A stretch of DNA of 64,000 nt, taken from contig OX453287.1 of NCBI GenBank assembly GCA_949710005.1, positions 19,803,017-19,867,016 of the forward strand. Direction: 5' to 3'. Shown here piece by piece: positions 35,801 through 38,800 of the stretch. Position 1 is the first letter of the stretch; each line of letters starts with the position of its first letter. Origin of the DNA: Ricordea florida. Lineage: Eukaryota; Cnidaria; Anthozoa; Corallimorpharia; Ricordeidae. Below the pieces are notes generated by a model. It did not search any database, was not told the origin of the DNA, and saw only the letters and a list, made by a program, of their open reading frames with translations. The translations under genes and the position numbers were made by a program.

Positions 35801-38800
35801 ATTGTGATAAGTGTTCTCGTGATTGCATAGTAATGTTGGTTGGTCAGTGTGTATGTTTCTGATATTTCATTTAAAATTTTTCTACACAAATTGTATTTTC
35901 CTATGTCCACCACACATGCACAATCTTCCTGTTTTTAAGAGCTTGCATGTTTTGGTGTAACTCTGCCACTGCCCGGTTCCAAGCCCACGATGTGAAAGGA
36001 GGAGGCCAAGTTAACTTAACTTTACGATTTAACTTTACTTTGCCATTTTTTTACAGTCCATGCTGCAGACATGTGATGAAAAAGAAACCATTGGTAATGG
36101 TTGGTTGTTAATATTCACGGCAAATGCCGGCGAAAAAAAACCCGTAACGTGTAATAAATAGTTCGTCCTTAGTTCCTCATCGTGATATACGTAATATCAA
36201 TTGTTGATAAACGCCTCAATATAGATAATTTCTTTATTGTTGCATCACCCAGATAAAATGTTAATGTGGCTAGCTTTCTTTGAATTTCAGGTTCAGTGGG
36301 GAGGAAGATGGCAAGATGAAGCGGGTGCAACAACTGGCGAGGAAGTTGAACAGATTAACAGCCACTTCTCGCCGCTCGGCAATTCCACCAAGCACATGCT
36401 TCCAGAAGGTAACATTTTAGTCTATTTCTCAGGAATACTATGGAATTATGTTGCACAACTTACAGCATATGACATACCGTTGTTTTTCGGTTACATTCGA
36501 TATGAGGAACACTTGTGAACTTCATCATATCAGACTTTATAATGGACTTTTACTATAGTATTTATTGTATGCTTGGAGTATCTAATTTTGTTTTTCATTA
36601 TAGGGAGAGAAGAATTACTTACCGAGCATGCTCTTGAGTGGAATAGACGGAAAGTTGAAGGGCTTCCGCAGTCTCTGGCAAAGCGTTACAAAAAGGTTTG
36701 CATATTGATTACATCCATTTGGTTTTACTCAGTGAAGTATTTTTTATGCGGTAAGGACATTTCTTTAACTTGTTAACTGCACCCGTTTTACTTTACCTTC
36801 TCTACCATGATCCCTTTTTAATTTTAACAGATCCAGAGTCAGCTTAAGAAGGCATGTCTTGACCTCGATGAGTTGTTAAAGGGACTTCATCAAAACACAG
36901 AATGCCTTGAGAAGTGGAAAACCGATGTACTTCAGTTTGCTCAAGGTCAGTTGTTGCGCTAACTTGTTGTACTTTTTAATCTGCCGTATATTAAAAAAAA
37001 AACATTCAGCTGGGTTAAGCAAAATATTTTACACCGGCAGTAACCACCCAAGGTATATTACATGGTTGTGTTGAATACAGCAAATAATTCCGAGATATTG
37101 CGTAGAATAAACACTGTACCTTAACGTGAGATTTAGTAGCAATTCTTTAATAATCCGTACTTTTTTTACTTAGAGGAAGAAAATTTGAGGAACAGAAAGG
37201 AGCATATGTCGCCGCAAGAAGAAACCTATCTGTGTCATTTAATTTCACAGGAAAGGCTAACACCAAAGCAGCAACTTCTCTTTGAAGCTGCGCAACAGCT
37301 GTACGGGAAAAAGGTGAAGGAATTGTCCGCCACAACAGACACGAACTTCGAGGCAGGCGCAAGTGTCCTAAAAAAGAAGACCTTGTCCCATTTTCGGAAG
37401 CACATGGAACATTGTCATTTTTCGATATCGCATTTTTCTTTGAACATGGGGAAACTAACAGGTGCAGAAAAGACGTTTTTGATTTTTTTGACTCAACTTG
37501 TAGTGTACCATTGCCGTGGATAACATGCCGCGGATTGCAGTTAGTATACAGTGTTAGAAGTTATTACAGTAAATTATAGTAAAGGTGTTTACTTTTTGTT
37601 ACAAGTCTAGCTTGGGCCACACATTGTATCATTGTACAACAGATGTCGCTCCGACAATGTTGGAACGTGTAGCACCCGTACTGGATGATGTTATTCCAAC
37701 ATTTTTGTCAAAAGTGTTTTGATTGCGAATAAACATTTCGCCGAACATAAATCAATGCCGGAAGGTTTAGCCGGCTTTTCACTTGAATAATGTCGCATGC
37801 CAACGACCAGTCCGTTTAAGCACCCAGTCCCCAAGCCGACAACATTGGCTCTTCAATATAGTAGATCAAGTAGTCGAATAAGGAGCACATAGCTTTGTCA
37901 CACGTGCACCTTATCATATCCGACATTTGTTTTATAACAATGTTGGAGACGTCTTACAACAATATTGAAAGGAAAAGCCCCTCCTTAAGTTGTTGTTTTC
38001 ATTTTCAGATTCCTCCAAGCAGCGAACGCGACTTCGTAAGAAAATCTCCACGGAGAAAGCTGATCTCGAAAAAACAATCTGCAAATACAACCAACTTGTA
38101 ACAGACCACCCCATCCGCAAGGAAGACATCGAAAAAGGTCATTTCCCATGGAGTGAGAGTTCATCTGACGCAGGTACTGCGTACTGTCGCACCAGTATGA
38201 AGCCTTTATTAAGTAGTAACCTTGGCTATTAAACTACCGCGGCTGTTTTCTAGCTGTTTTTATCTGAGTCAAATGGTGACTTCATAAAAAGAAGCAATGC
38301 TAATAATTGTACCCTGAATGCAAAGAGAAATATGAATATTTACAATACCTTTTAATCTTGTCGTGTTTTAGTTCCTGCCAGGACTAAGAGGCTAGCTGTA
38401 GACAAGCATATGGAGGTTCAAAGGTTCAAAGAAGAACTTAAGATTCTTGAGAATGAGATGCTCGTCTTTATGAAGTTCTACAAAGACAAGATGTTGCCAT
38501 CTCTACAGCTGCAGCGGCAAAAATTGCTTAATGGCGTGGAAGGTAGGTATTTCTAGCGTTGTCTAACATGATGTAACTTGCTGTAACCGAGAGTAGCTAT
38601 TAGCTATGACGCTACAGGTGAAGAACAAATCAAACGTAATTGATGATATGATGACTTTAAATAATCTACAATAAAAAACGAAACTGAAAATAATAAGAAG
38701 TGGAAGAAAAAAATAAAAAATTAGCAGTTCCCTTTATTTTCCGTTTCTCGTCCTTCCCAAAAGGAGCTTAAAAAGCTCTCTCTTCTCTCGATTTAATGGA